Below, piece after piece: positions 8,392 to 15,759 of a stretch of DNA of 64,000 nt. Position numbers and translations under genes: made by a program. Positions within the stretch are counted from its first letter, which is position 1. Every line of letters starts with the position of its first letter. The stretch comes from an uncultured Robinsoniella sp. (GTDB taxonomy: Bacteria > Bacillota > Clostridia > Lachnospirales > Lachnospiraceae). Below the pieces are notes generated by a model, which saw nothing but the letters and a program-made list of their open reading frames with translations, did not search any database and had not been told where the DNA came from. The stretch is taken from positions 205,146 to 269,145 of the forward strand of contig UQGG01000004.1 of the NCBI GenBank assembly GCA_900540475.1, given 5' to 3'.

Positions 8392-10365
8392 TTACACAAG
8401 AACCGTTTCGCTCTCTAGAAACTGTTCAAATTCTTCAGGCGGCAGAGGAGTGGAAAAATAATAGCCCTGAATATAATCACAGTCCAGGCGCTTCAATATT
8501 TCATATTGATTCCTGCTTTCCACTCCTTCAGCCACAATTTGAAACTGCAGTCCCTTTGCTATCTCAATTACATTTTTCACAATCAGAAGGTAAACTTCTG
8601 ATTCTGCTATCTTATCCACAAAACTTTTGTCTAATTTAATACTTTCTACGGGAAGGGTTCCGATATAGCTCAGGCTGGAATACCCCGTTCCAAAATCATC
8701 AATGGCAAACGATACTCCAAACTCGATTAATCTCCTCATAATATTTATGATATACTCAAAAGAATGAATAATAATGCTCTCGGTAACTTCCAGCTGGATC
8801 AGTGCCGAATCTATATCATACTTTTGAATTACATGTGTCACGTCTTCATAAAAGGTGCTTTTAGAAAATTGTACCGTAGACACATTCACGTTGATCTGGA
8901 TGGGCGGCAGTCCTGCTTTCGCCCTTTTTGCAATCATCCTGCAGGCTTTTTCCAATACCAGAACCCCCAGCTGGTTAATCAATCCACTCTGTTCTGCAAT
9001 GGGGATAAATTCTGTGGGTGATATCCATCCTAATTTTTCATCCTTTACCCGCAGCAGCGCTTCACATTTGTTAAATCTTCCGGATTCTATTTCATAGACA
9101 GGCTGGTAATAAACTTCAAAAGATTGTTCTGCTGCCTTTTCACGTATAATACCTGCTATCTGATTTTTTCTCTCCATCTGTATTTGTTCCGATTTCCTGA
9201 AATACAGCACTTCACTGGACTCGGTTTTCTTTGCTTTTGACAGCATGTATTCCGCATTGTGTATCACCATTTCAGGATTCAGGGCGTATTGTGGAAAATC
9301 AATTAAAACCACATCTATAAACAGTCGAAAATTCTCCCCTGTTTTATGTGCTTCATTATGAACTTCCCCAACAATTTTATCCCGGATCAGGCCGCACTGT
9401 TCCTCACAGGATGCCAGAAATGCAAATTTAGCACCCCCTACACGGTATACACGATCCTCCGGAAAGATCTCTGTGCATCTCTTCACAAGCATTTTCAGCA
9501 GTTCGTCGCCCTGCTGCCTTCCAAAAACAAGGTTATAATTATTAAAATTCTTCATATTCAAAATGCATACACAGCCGTTCTTTCCATTTTGAAACAGGAC
9601 AGACAAATCTTCCATAAAAGCTGCCCTGTTTTTAATCCCAAGCTGCATATCCTTAAACACGGTATCTTTCAGCTGATTTTCATACACGATACGTTTGGAA
9701 ATATCATATCCCGTAAACACAGCCACCGGCTTTGCATCCGATCCGATAACCCGGACACTGTCAATGCTCAGATATTTATTCAGTTTTTCATTATAGATCT
9801 CGATATTACGGCTGGGATGTTTCTCATTCAAATGCGGTATGGGGCAATGGCTGCAGGGTTTCTGATTATTCCAAAGTGCCTGGTAACAAAGATCGTTTTC
9901 CTGAATATCCGGCAGCATGTTGCGCAGCTCCTGATTAATAAAACTGATCCTGAAATCTTCCATTCCTACCGCATAAGCAGCTGCATGAATCCCATCCAAA
10001 ACAGTCCTTGTCATGCGGATAGATTCTTTTACACTGGTAATGTCAACGCCGGTGCAGACAATGCACCTCCCCAGTTCCTCATCTTCATATTCCATGTAAT
10101 CCAACTGCAGCCATTGATCCAGGCTGTCCATCCACATAACAGATCTCAGATTCTTTTTTCCATGTCCATTTTCCCTCACAGGACAATCAATACAGACCTC
10201 TTCACTTCCAAAAAACAGTTTATGGCAGGTAATGTCCTTTTCTAAATCCGGAAATTTCTCCCTCAACACTCTATTCGTATATAAAAACTGATGTGTATCA
10301 CAACGTACCGCATAGACAAATGCATCCATATTATCTATAATACGTTCAGAATCCCACTTCACCAT
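8392..10365 (-). CDS. PAS-PAS-GGDEF(degenerate)-EAL cyclic-di-GMP phosphodiesterase
   Basis: The 657-residue cytoplasmic protein has two PAS-like domains (about 8-112 and 118-228), a GGDEF domain with the signature changed to GGAKF (310-314) and a C-terminal EAL domain. The EAL domain keeps all the catalytic features I can check: QPVYE, CEALLR (EAL 435-437), NVNVS, LEVTES, DDFGTGYSS (556-564), LDKSF and VAEGVE. It should therefore hydrolyse cyclic-di-GMP, while the GGDEF domain is inactive as a cyclase and may bind GTP. Each PAS domain carries the same C-x10-C-x2-C-P motif (Cys47/58/61 and Cys160/171/174), suggesting metal or redox sensing. It opposes the cyclase encoded at 3.6-5.3 kb. Confidence 0.92.
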   Translation of the reverse strand: MVKWDSERIIDNMDAFVYAVRCDTHQFLYTNRVLREKFPDLEKDITCHKLFFGSEEVCIDCPVRENGHGKKNLRSVMWMDSLDQWLQLDYMEYEDEELGRCIVCTGVDITSVKESIRMTRTVLDGIHAAAYAVGMEDFRISFINQELRNMLPDIQENDLCYQALWNNQKPCSHCPIPHLNEKHPSRNIEIYNEKLNKYLSIDSVRVIGSDAKPVAVFTGYDISKRIVYENQLKDTVFKDMQLGIKNRAAFMEDLSVLFQNGKNGCVCILNMKNFNNYNLVFGRQQGDELLKMLVKRCTEIFPEDRVYRVGGAKFAFLASCEEQCGLIRDKIVGEVHNEAHKTGENFRLFIDVVLIDFPQYALNPEMVIHNAEYMLSKAKKTESSEVLYFRKSEQIQMERKNQIAGIIREKAAEQSFEVYYQPVYEIESGRFNKCEALLRVKDEKLGWISPTEFIPIAEQSGLINQLGVLVLEKACRMIAKRAKAGLPPIQINVNVSTVQFSKSTFYEDVTHVIQKYDIDSALIQLEVTESIIIHSFEYIINIMRRLIEFGVSFAIDDFGTGYSSLSYIGTLPVESIKLDKSFVDKIAESEVYLLIVKNVIEIAKGLQFQIVAEGVESRNQYEILKRLDCDYIQGYYFSTPLPPEEFEQFLESETVLV

Positions 10366-10451
10366 ATATGCTTCTCCTTAAAATATCCGATTTTTATCTG
10401 CCATATGCCTACTAATTATAACATACTTACCTGTAATTGGGACATCCTTTT

Positions 10452-11990
10452 TCACAAAATCTCTTTTTCAATATCCAGTATTTTATCGGTCCAGCCCCTG
10501 TAAAATTTTTCCTCATGTGATACCAGGATGACACTTCCTTCAAATTTCACCAGGGCGTCTTTCAGCGCATCTTTGGCATCCTGATCCAGATGGTTGGTAG
10601 GTTCGTCCATAATCAGGAAATTACATGGTGATTGGAGAAGTCTGCAAAGCTTTACTTTAGACTGCTCACCGCCGCTTAAAGATTCTATCCCTCTAAGCAC
10701 GTGTTCTTCTTTTACTCCACACCGTGCCAGTGCCTTACGCACTTCTTTATTTTTCATCGCTGGATACCAATCCGAAATAATCTGAAGCGGGGTTCTGTTT
10801 GGGTCTTCCCACCGCAGATCCTGTTCATAATATCCAATCTTTACCTGGTCTAAAAACCGGAAACCGCCTGCTAATTTAGGTATTTTTCCAATCAATGTCT
10901 TTAACAGCGTGGATTTTCCGATTCCGTTAAATCCGGTGATCACAAGCTTCTGTCCACCGTTTACAACAAAACTGATTTTAGACAACAGCGGATAATAATA
11001 CCCAATTTCCAGATTGGAAACCGTAAGCGCCTTGCCAGGAGATATTTCCGTCTCCTGAAACTGTATCACAGGCTTGGTAGTAAAGCTTGGGGGTGCAATA
11101 CGCTCCAGACGGTCCAGTTGTTTCTGCCTTCCCCTTGCCATTTTTGCATTTACTCCGGCTTTATTTTTTCGGATATACGCTTCCGTCTTTTCAATTTTCC
11201 GCTGCTGTGCATGATACTGACGGATATAATCCTCTCTGAGATGTACCTTCTGATCCAGGAACTTCAGGTAGCTTCCATTGTATTTACGCACCGTCCCAAA
11301 CTCAATATCCAAAATTCCTGTAGTGACTTTCTCCAAAAATTCAAAATCATGAGATACCACCACATATGCCCCTTCAAAACTGCACAAATACTCAGACAGC
11401 CAATCTACATGCTCTTTATCCAGAAAGTTAGTCGGCTCATCCAAAAGCAAAACCTCCGGCTTAGCTAACAATAATTTTGCCAAAATTACCTTCGCCCGCT
11501 GTCCCCCGCTCAACTGTTCCAGCTGCTGATCCAGTCCGATGGCATCCAGTCCAAGTCCCGTAGCCACTTTGCCAATCTTACTTCCAATTTCATAAAATTC
11601 TGCTGTAACCAGCTGCTCCTGATACCTTCCTGCCCGGATCAGCAGCTCTTCCTTTTCCTCTTCTGCCCCTTCCTGATACAGCTTCTCCATTTTTTCTTCC
11701 ATGGCATAGAGCTCTGCAAACGCCGTCTGCAGATATTCCATTATGGTCATATCCTGCCGGATCACCGCATACTGGTCAAGGTGCCCAATCTGAATCCCAG
11801 ACTGCCACTTTACTTCTCCCTGGTCAGGCACAATCTCCCCCAGTAAAATTCGAATCAGGGTACTTTTTCCAGCCCCATTCTGTCCCACAACTCCAATGTG
11901 TTCCCCTTTAAATAAATGAAACTCCGCATTCTGGTACAATGCTTTTTCTGCAAAACTGTGTGTTAATTCTGTAACGTCTAATAAACTCAT
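10452..11990 (-). CDS. ABC-F family ATPase (possible ribosome-protection factor)
   Basis: The 512-residue protein has two complete ABC domains and no membrane segments, which defines the ABC-F class. Walker A motifs are GQNGAGKST (about 37-45) and GFNGIGKST, signatures are LSGGQ and LSGGE, and Walker B segments end in DEPTN. The inter-domain linker is long, charged and helical (KIEKTEAYIRKNKAGVNAK), as in proteins that reach into the ribosomal E/P site. ABC-F proteins act on stalled ribosomes; some displace antibiotics. The 400-base leader with a leader peptide and two terminators suggests ribosome-mediated attenuation, which favours an antibiotic-response role. The exact subgroup and drug are not deducible here. 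Confidence 0.85.
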   Translation of the reverse strand: MSLLDVTELTHSFAEKALYQNAEFHLFKGEHIGVVGQNGAGKSTLIRILLGEIVPDQGEVKWQSGIQIGHLDQYAVIRQDMTIMEYLQTAFAELYAMEEKMEKLYQEGAEEEKEELLIRAGRYQEQLVTAEFYEIGSKIGKVATGLGLDAIGLDQQLEQLSGGQRAKVILAKLLLAKPEVLLLDEPTNFLDKEHVDWLSEYLCSFEGAYVVVSHDFEFLEKVTTGILDIEFGTVRKYNGSYLKFLDQKVHLREDYIRQYHAQQRKIEKTEAYIRKNKAGVNAKMARGRQKQLDRLERIAPPSFTTKPVIQFQETEISPGKALTVSNLEIGYYYPLLSKISFVVNGGQKLVITGFNGIGKSTLLKTLIGKIPKLAGGFRFLDQVKIGYYEQDLRWEDPNRTPLQIISDWYPAMKNKEVRKALARCGVKEEHVLRGIESLSGGEQSKVKLCRLLQSPCNFLIMDEPTNHLDQDAKDALKDALVKFEGSVILVSHEEKFYRGWTDKILDIEKEIL

Positions 11991-11998
11991 ATCAATTC

Positions 11999-12083
11999 CT
12001 CTTTTCTAAATTAATAAATACTAAAAACTTGATTCCCGCACCAAAGCCAATTACCCTTGTGCTCTTTTCTAATTAATAAATAC
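11999..12083. repeat. Direct repeat just upstream of the ABC-F gene
   Basis: CTCTTTTCTAA(A)TTAATAAATAC occurs at 11999-12021 and 12062-12083, differing by one base. On the minus strand each copy contains GAAAAGAG, so the ribosome site of the ABC-F gene is duplicated 62 bases upstream. A local duplication is the simplest explanation. Confidence 0.7.
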
Positions 12084-12126
12084 AAAAAAACAGAGAGACT
12101 GCACCTGTAAGGTACGGACCCTCTGT
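12084..12126 (-). terminator. Promoter-distal attenuator/terminator of the ABC-F leader
   Basis: On the minus strand ACAGAG...CTCTGT with an inner GTACC/GGTGC pairing is followed by seven T. It would stop transcription about 95 bases before the ABC-F start unless an alternative fold forms. Confidence 0.7.
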
Positions 12127-12150
12127 TTTGTCAACAAACTATTTTTCTGC

Positions 12151-12189
12151 AAAACAAAAGGCCAGGGACAAAGCAAAATGTCCCTGGCC
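12151..12189 (-). terminator. Promoter-proximal terminator in the ABC-F leader
   Basis: A perfect 11-base stem (GGCCAGGGACA/TGTCCCTGGCC) with an 8-base loop is followed on the minus strand by TTTTGTTTT. It lies 100 bases after the leader-peptide stop. Confidence 0.8.
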
Positions 12190-12289
12190 AAATCTATCAT
12201 TTCTCTCTTCAGCCGGCAAATAAGTACGCAAACCAAGCATAGCCAAAGCTACGCCTTGCAAAACTTTATCCACCGATGAAGATCCGGGT

Positions 12290-12397
12290 TTAAACCCTCT
12301 GATTAACCTCTGCACAATGCTTCACCGTTTTCATTTCCAGTTGTACAGAGTTAAGCTTCTCGACTAACTTTACGATTTTATTACTTATCATAATCAT
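12290..12397 (-). CDS. 35-residue leader peptide upstream of the ABC-F gene
   Basis: This ORF starts with ATG at 12397, seven bases after an AAAGGA ribosome site, and stops with TAA at 12290. The peptide begins MIMISNKIVKLVEKLNSVQL and ends CAEVNQRV. It sits about 60 bases after a sigma-A promoter and before two terminators and the ABC-F gene. That order is typical of attenuators in which a ribosome stalled on the leader peptide changes RNA folding. No leader of this exact sequence is known to me, so the role is inferred from position, ribosome site and context. Confidence 0.7.
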   Translation of the reverse strand: MIMISNKIVKLVEKLNSVQLEMKTVKHCAEVNQRV

Positions 12398-12458
12398 AAT
12401 GAATTCCTTTCACAGATCATGCCCCTTTGGAAGGATGACATCTGTTTGTTCTATTGTA

Positions 12459-12487
12459 TATATACCATATGAATTTGGGAGTGTCAA
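12459..12487 (-). promoter_or_regulatory. Sigma-A promoter of the ABC-F leader transcript
   Basis: On the minus strand TTGACA (12487-12482), a 17-base spacer and TATATA (12464-12459). The start would fall about 55 bases before the leader peptide. Confidence 0.85.
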
Positions 12488-12526
12488 TGAGTATTTAAAA
12501 TTATCCAGATATTATAAAAAAATATC

Positions 12527-12556
12527 TTGACGAATCCTGTCAGATCAGGTTATAAT
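12527..12556 (+). promoter_or_regulatory. Promoter of the tRNA-Leu gene
   Basis: TTGACG (12527-12532), an 18-base spacer and a perfect TATAAT (12551-12556) lie 52 bases upstream of the tRNA. Confidence 0.85.
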
Positions 12557-12607
12557 ACCAAAGGTTGTTAAGTAATATATTCTTAATCAATATGTTCTTA
12601 ATGATAT

Positions 12608-12687
12608 GCGGATATGGCGGAATTGGCAGACGCGCCAGATTTAGGTTCTGGTGGGAGACCGTGCAGGTTCAAGTCCTGTTATCCGCA
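12608..12687 (+). tRNA. tRNA-Leu (anticodon UAG)
   Basis: The 7-base acceptor stem GCGGATA/TATCCGC closes the molecule, with discriminator A at 12687. The anticodon arm is CCAGA-TTTAGGT-TCTGG with anticodon TAG, which reads CUN leucine codons. The T arm contains GTTCAAGTC. A long variable arm (TGGGAGACCGTG) marks it as class II, as expected for leucine. CCA is not encoded. A reading frame across it encoding MAELADAPDLGSGG is the well-known translation artefact of such tRNAs. Confidence 0.97.
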
Positions 12688-13182
12688 GGATATGGAAAAT
12701 GTGAGAATACCGTTGATTCCTTGTAGTTTGAGGGGTTGGCGGTGTTTTTGTTTTACTTGGAAGGTGGGGAATTTACAGGGCGTGTTGCATTTTTTCGGGG
12801 GTATGCAACCATTTATAGTAGTTTTTATCTGCTCAAATTAAATAAACCCACAAAGTTTAAAACATATTATGGAAATAAGAAGATAACTGAAGTACAGATT
12901 AAAACAACATATAATCTTAAAAAGTACATTAATAAAAATGTTATCGTTGCCAGACAGGTATGGGAAGGTATCGGTGCATATGATTTTAGAGAGATGATGT
13001 TAGGAGATATTTCGATTTATTAAATTATACCCTGCAGATAGGTGCAACCTAATAGATCGACCCTAAGGTGAAGTGATTTTTCACTTCGCCTTATTGGTTT
13101 AAATGATTAAACATATTATCGCAATCTCCTAAAAACGACTCTCTTGCAAATATGAACATAAAAAATCAGTATAAGAAAAAAT
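12688..13182 (+). other. Gene-poor stretch after tRNA-Leu, with a doubtful 95-codon ORF
   Basis: An ORF from a TTG at 12736 to 13023 encodes a basic C-terminal half (KTTYNLKKYINKNVIVARQVW) of no family I recognise. Its start lies inside a possible terminator for the tRNA (ACCG...CGGTGTTTTTGTTTT). A hairpin AAGGTGAAGTG/CACTTCGCCTT lies at 13070-13100. I regard the ORF as a likely relic or chance frame. Confidence 0.3.
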
Positions 13183-13211
13183 TTGACAAATCCTCTCATC
13201 CATAATATACT
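13183..13211 (+). promoter_or_regulatory. Strong promoter of an unassigned short transcript
   Basis: TTGACA (13183-13188), a 17-base spacer and TATACT (13206-13211). The RNA would begin near 13218 and soon meet the hairpin TAGCCCAGA/TCTGGGCTA (about 13249-13274), which has no T-run. No ORF follows. Confidence 0.75.
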
Positions 13212-13402
13212 AAAAGTGTATTATCAACTATGATAATATATTTGACTCATAGCCCAGATCCCACGTCTGGGCTATACCCGTTTGGTAAAAATGACGTTTC
13301 CAAAAATTGTTAAAAAAATTTGTAAATTTGAATTGCATTATTTGCCAAAATGTGCTAAAGTACTATTGTATTAGCGAACAGCTAATATATTTCATAACTC
13401 AC

Positions 13403-13471
13403 ACTTCGCAGCCCCCACACGCTGCGAAGTACTCCCTAATAGCCGACACTGATTGTCAGGGCTATTTTTTT
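13403..13471 (+). terminator. Hairpin plus intrinsic terminator upstream of the gldA promoter
   Basis: A 10-base perfect stem ACTTCGCAGC/GCTGCGAAGT (13403-13430) is followed by AATAGCC-GACA/TGTC-GGGCTATT and seven T (13438-13471). This ends the upstream transcripts and may be the 3' end of a small non-coding RNA. Confidence 0.75.
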
Positions 13472-13497
13472 ATGCCCTTTTCTAGAAAAATCGCATA

Positions 13498-13526
13498 TTG
13501 ACATTTATTTCACAAAGGACTATATT
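13498..13526 (+). promoter_or_regulatory. Sigma-A promoter of the gldA-like gene
   Basis: TTGACA (13498-13503), a 17-base spacer and TATATT (13521-13526). The roughly 72-base 5' leader contains CAGGCGT/ACACCTG and CGTCGC/GCGACG complementary pairs and could fold; no known riboswitch class was recognised. Confidence 0.85.
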
Positions 13527-13605
13527 AGACATGAAATGAATACAGGCGTTTCCCATCGTCGCAGAGACACCTGCAATAAGCAAGCGACGGAGAAAAGAGG
13601 CAGAA

Positions 13606-14700
13606 ATGATGTTAAAATTAATGAGAGCACCAGCAAAATACGTGCAGGGACAGGATGCATTGTCTCAGGTATATGATGAAACTAAGGATTTGGGGAAATC
13701 CTTTTTATTTATTTGCAGCAGAAGCGGTCATAAGAACTGCCATGAAAAGATCGAAAACAGTTTCGCCGGGAAAAATGCAAATATTTTATTTGAAATCTTC
13801 GGCGGCGTCAGCTCTATTGGGGAAATTGAAAGAATGCAGGGTATTGTGAAAAAACAGAAGGTCGACTGCGTTGTAGGTGTCGGCGGCGGTTCCGCTATCG
13901 ATACAGCGAAAGCAACCGCTTACTACGAAGGACTCCCGGTTGTGATCATCCCTACTGTAGCAGCTACGGATGCTCCCTGTACAGGACTTTCCGTTATTTA
14001 TAATAATGATGGTACTTTTGCCAAATATATATTTTATCCAAAAAATCCGGATGCTGTAATCGTTGATACCGATGTTATCGCACATGCTCCCGTTAAATTC
14101 CTGATCGCAGGTATGGGCGATGCTTTAGGAACTTTCTTCGAGGCAAGAGCCTGTGAGAAAGCAAAGGCACCAAGCCTGGAGAACGGCGGTATCACTAAGT
14201 CTGCAATGGCTCTTTGCAAACTGTGTTACGAAACTCTCCTGGAAGACGGGTATAAAGCTTTGCGCGCTTGTGAAAATGGTGTTGTTACTCCTGCTGTAGA
14301 ATCGATTATTGAAGCAACCACCTATCTGAGCGGTGTTGGAGCAGATAATGGCGGACTGGCAGTTTCCCATTCTGTATACAATGGTTTTACAGCGCTGGAA
14401 GAATGTGAAAAGGCAATGCATGGTTCTATTGTAGCTTTTGGAACCATTGCACAGTTAATATTAGAAAATGCATCCATGGATGAATTAGATGAAGTCATCG
14501 ACTTCTGTGTAAGCGTAGGACTTCCCGTTACGCTTAAGGAAATCGGCGTGACCGATATGAATCGTGTACATATCGCTGCCGAAAAAGCCTGCGCCACTGG
14601 AGAAAGCATTCACAATATGATCGGTGATGTGACTCCCGCTCAATTGTTTGACGCATTAATTGCAGCCGATGTGATGGGTAAAGAATATCTGGGAGATTAA
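13606..14700 (+). CDS. gldA: Glycerol dehydrogenase-type alcohol dehydrogenase (GldA family)
   Basis: The 364-residue protein matches the usual length of the NAD-dependent, metal-dependent GldA family. It shows the nucleotide-binding GVGGGSAIDTAKA (residues 91-103) and the metal ligands Asp172 (MGDALG), His255 (AVSHSVYNG) and His272 (MHGSIVAFG). GldA oxidises glycerol to dihydroxyacetone; relatives act on hydroxyacetone and related diols, so the physiological substrate is not certain. The gene has its own promoter and a strong terminator, so it is monocistronic. The ribosome site is AAGAGG upstream of the first of two adjacent ATG codons. Confidence 0.9.
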   Translation: MMLKLMRAPAKYVQGQDALSQVYDETKDLGKSFLFICSRSGHKNCHEKIENSFAGKNANILFEIFGGVSSIGEIERMQGIVKKQKVDCVVGVGGGSAIDTAKATAYYEGLPVVIIPTVAATDAPCTGLSVIYNNDGTFAKYIFYPKNPDAVIVDTDVIAHAPVKFLIAGMGDALGTFFEARACEKAKAPSLENGGITKSAMALCKLCYETLLEDGYKALRACENGVVTPAVESIIEATTYLSGVGADNGGLAVSHSVYNGFTALEECEKAMHGSIVAFGTIAQLILENASMDELDEVIDFCVSVGLPVTLKEIGVTDMNRVHIAAEKACATGESIHNMIGDVTPAQLFDALIAADVMGKEYLGD

Positions 14701-14713
14701 ATACTATCTCATG

Positions 14714-14749
14714 CCAAAGGCCAGACAGCTGTCTGGCTTTTGGTCTTTT
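14714..14749 (+). terminator. Terminator of the gldA-like gene
   Basis: CCAAAgGCCAGACAG and its complement CTGTCTGGCtTTTGG form a near-perfect stem, followed by TCTTTT. Confidence 0.88.
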
Positions 14750-14881
14750 ATATTATAAAAGAGTCGTAAAATCTTTTTATCTTACACTTTATCTTTCCAT
14801 TCTTATCATTCTATGCTAAAATACCTTATACTTTTATGCAGTGACTTATCACAGCGCCACACTACAGAAGGAGCTTATATC

Positions 14882-15745
14882 ATGTCGGCAAAATTTAAAA
14901 TTATCCTATCCATGGCTGTTTTTGGAACACTGGGTATTTTTATTAAAAATATCCCCCTGTCTTCCGGAGAAATAGCCCTTTCCCGTGCTGTCATCGCAGC
15001 TTTTTCTATTTCGATGTATAAATTTGTAAAAAAAGAGAAGATCCCCTTTGTAGAAATTAAGAAGGATCTGCTGCTGCTGTTTTTCTCCGGAGCCGCAATG
15101 GGATTTAACTGGATTTTTTTGTTCCAATCCTATCGCTATACTACAGTTTCCATTGCTACTCTAAGTTATTATTTTGCTCCGGTAATTGTTATGGCGGTGT
15201 GCCCCATATTATTTCGTGAAAAACTAAGTCTCAGGCAAATTATATGTTTTGTGATGTCAACACTTGGTCTGGTGTTTGTTATTGACCCGGGGAAGCTTTT
15301 ACCGGGCAGCAATCATTTTATAGGAATCTGCTTTGGACTTAGCGCTGCAGTGCTCTATGCCACTGTGATTATTTTAAATAAACTAATTATAAATGTAACC
15401 GGAATTGACCGCACACTGATCCAGTTTTTTGCCGCAATTATCATTCTTTTTCCTTATGTCTGCCTTACAGACGGGATTCATTTGTCTGCAGCCGGAACCT
15501 TTGGAATAGTAAATCTGATAATTGTCGGCATCGTCCATACCGGAATTACATACTGCCTCTATTTTTCTTCTCTAAAAGATTTAAAAGGACAGGAAGCAGC
15601 AATTTTAAGCTATACAGATCCGCTGACAGCGATTATTGTATCCGTATCTTTTCTGGGTGAAACCATCAGTTTGACGCAGATATTTGGAGGCATACTTATT
15701 TTAGGTTTTACTTTACTGAATGAAATCAAACCCCGTGTTTCGTAA
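14882..15745 (+). CDS. EamA/DMT-family transporter
   Basis: The start is ATG 14882 after an AGAAGGAG ribosome site; an earlier frame start at 14813 is unsupported. The 287-residue product has about ten hydrophobic segments arranged as two EamA repeats. The first runs to about 135 (GTLGIFIKNIPLSSGEIALS, YYFAPVIVMAVCPILFREKL) and the second from about 145 (YTDPLTAIIVSVSFLGETIS near the end). Repeats ending in a conserved P-x-x-x-x-x-x-x-F-x-E-x-x-S pattern define drug/metabolite exporters of this superfamily. Such proteins move amino acids, nucleotides or metabolites; the substrate cannot be read from the sequence. It converges on the C-S lyase gene with 14 bases between. Confidence 0.88.
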   Translation: MSAKFKIILSMAVFGTLGIFIKNIPLSSGEIALSRAVIAAFSISMYKFVKKEKIPFVEIKKDLLLLFFSGAAMGFNWIFLFQSYRYTTVSIATLSYYFAPVIVMAVCPILFREKLSLRQIICFVMSTLGLVFVIDPGKLLPGSNHFIGICFGLSAAVLYATVIILNKLIINVTGIDRTLIQFFAAIIILFPYVCLTDGIHLSAAGTFGIVNLIIVGIVHTGITYCLYFSSLKDLKGQEAAILSYTDPLTAIIVSVSFLGETISLTQIFGGILILGFTLLNEIKPRVS

Positions 15746-15759
15746 ATACCCATTTTCCT

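Noticed and set aside
9346..10245. 299-codon plus-strand ORF opposite the EAL protein gene
   Set aside because: Entirely antisense to a well-supported gene, with no ribosome site or family features.
12614..12841. 75-codon ORF starting MAELADAPDLGSGGRP on the plus strand
   Set aside because: It is the translation of tRNA-Leu, a known annotation artefact.
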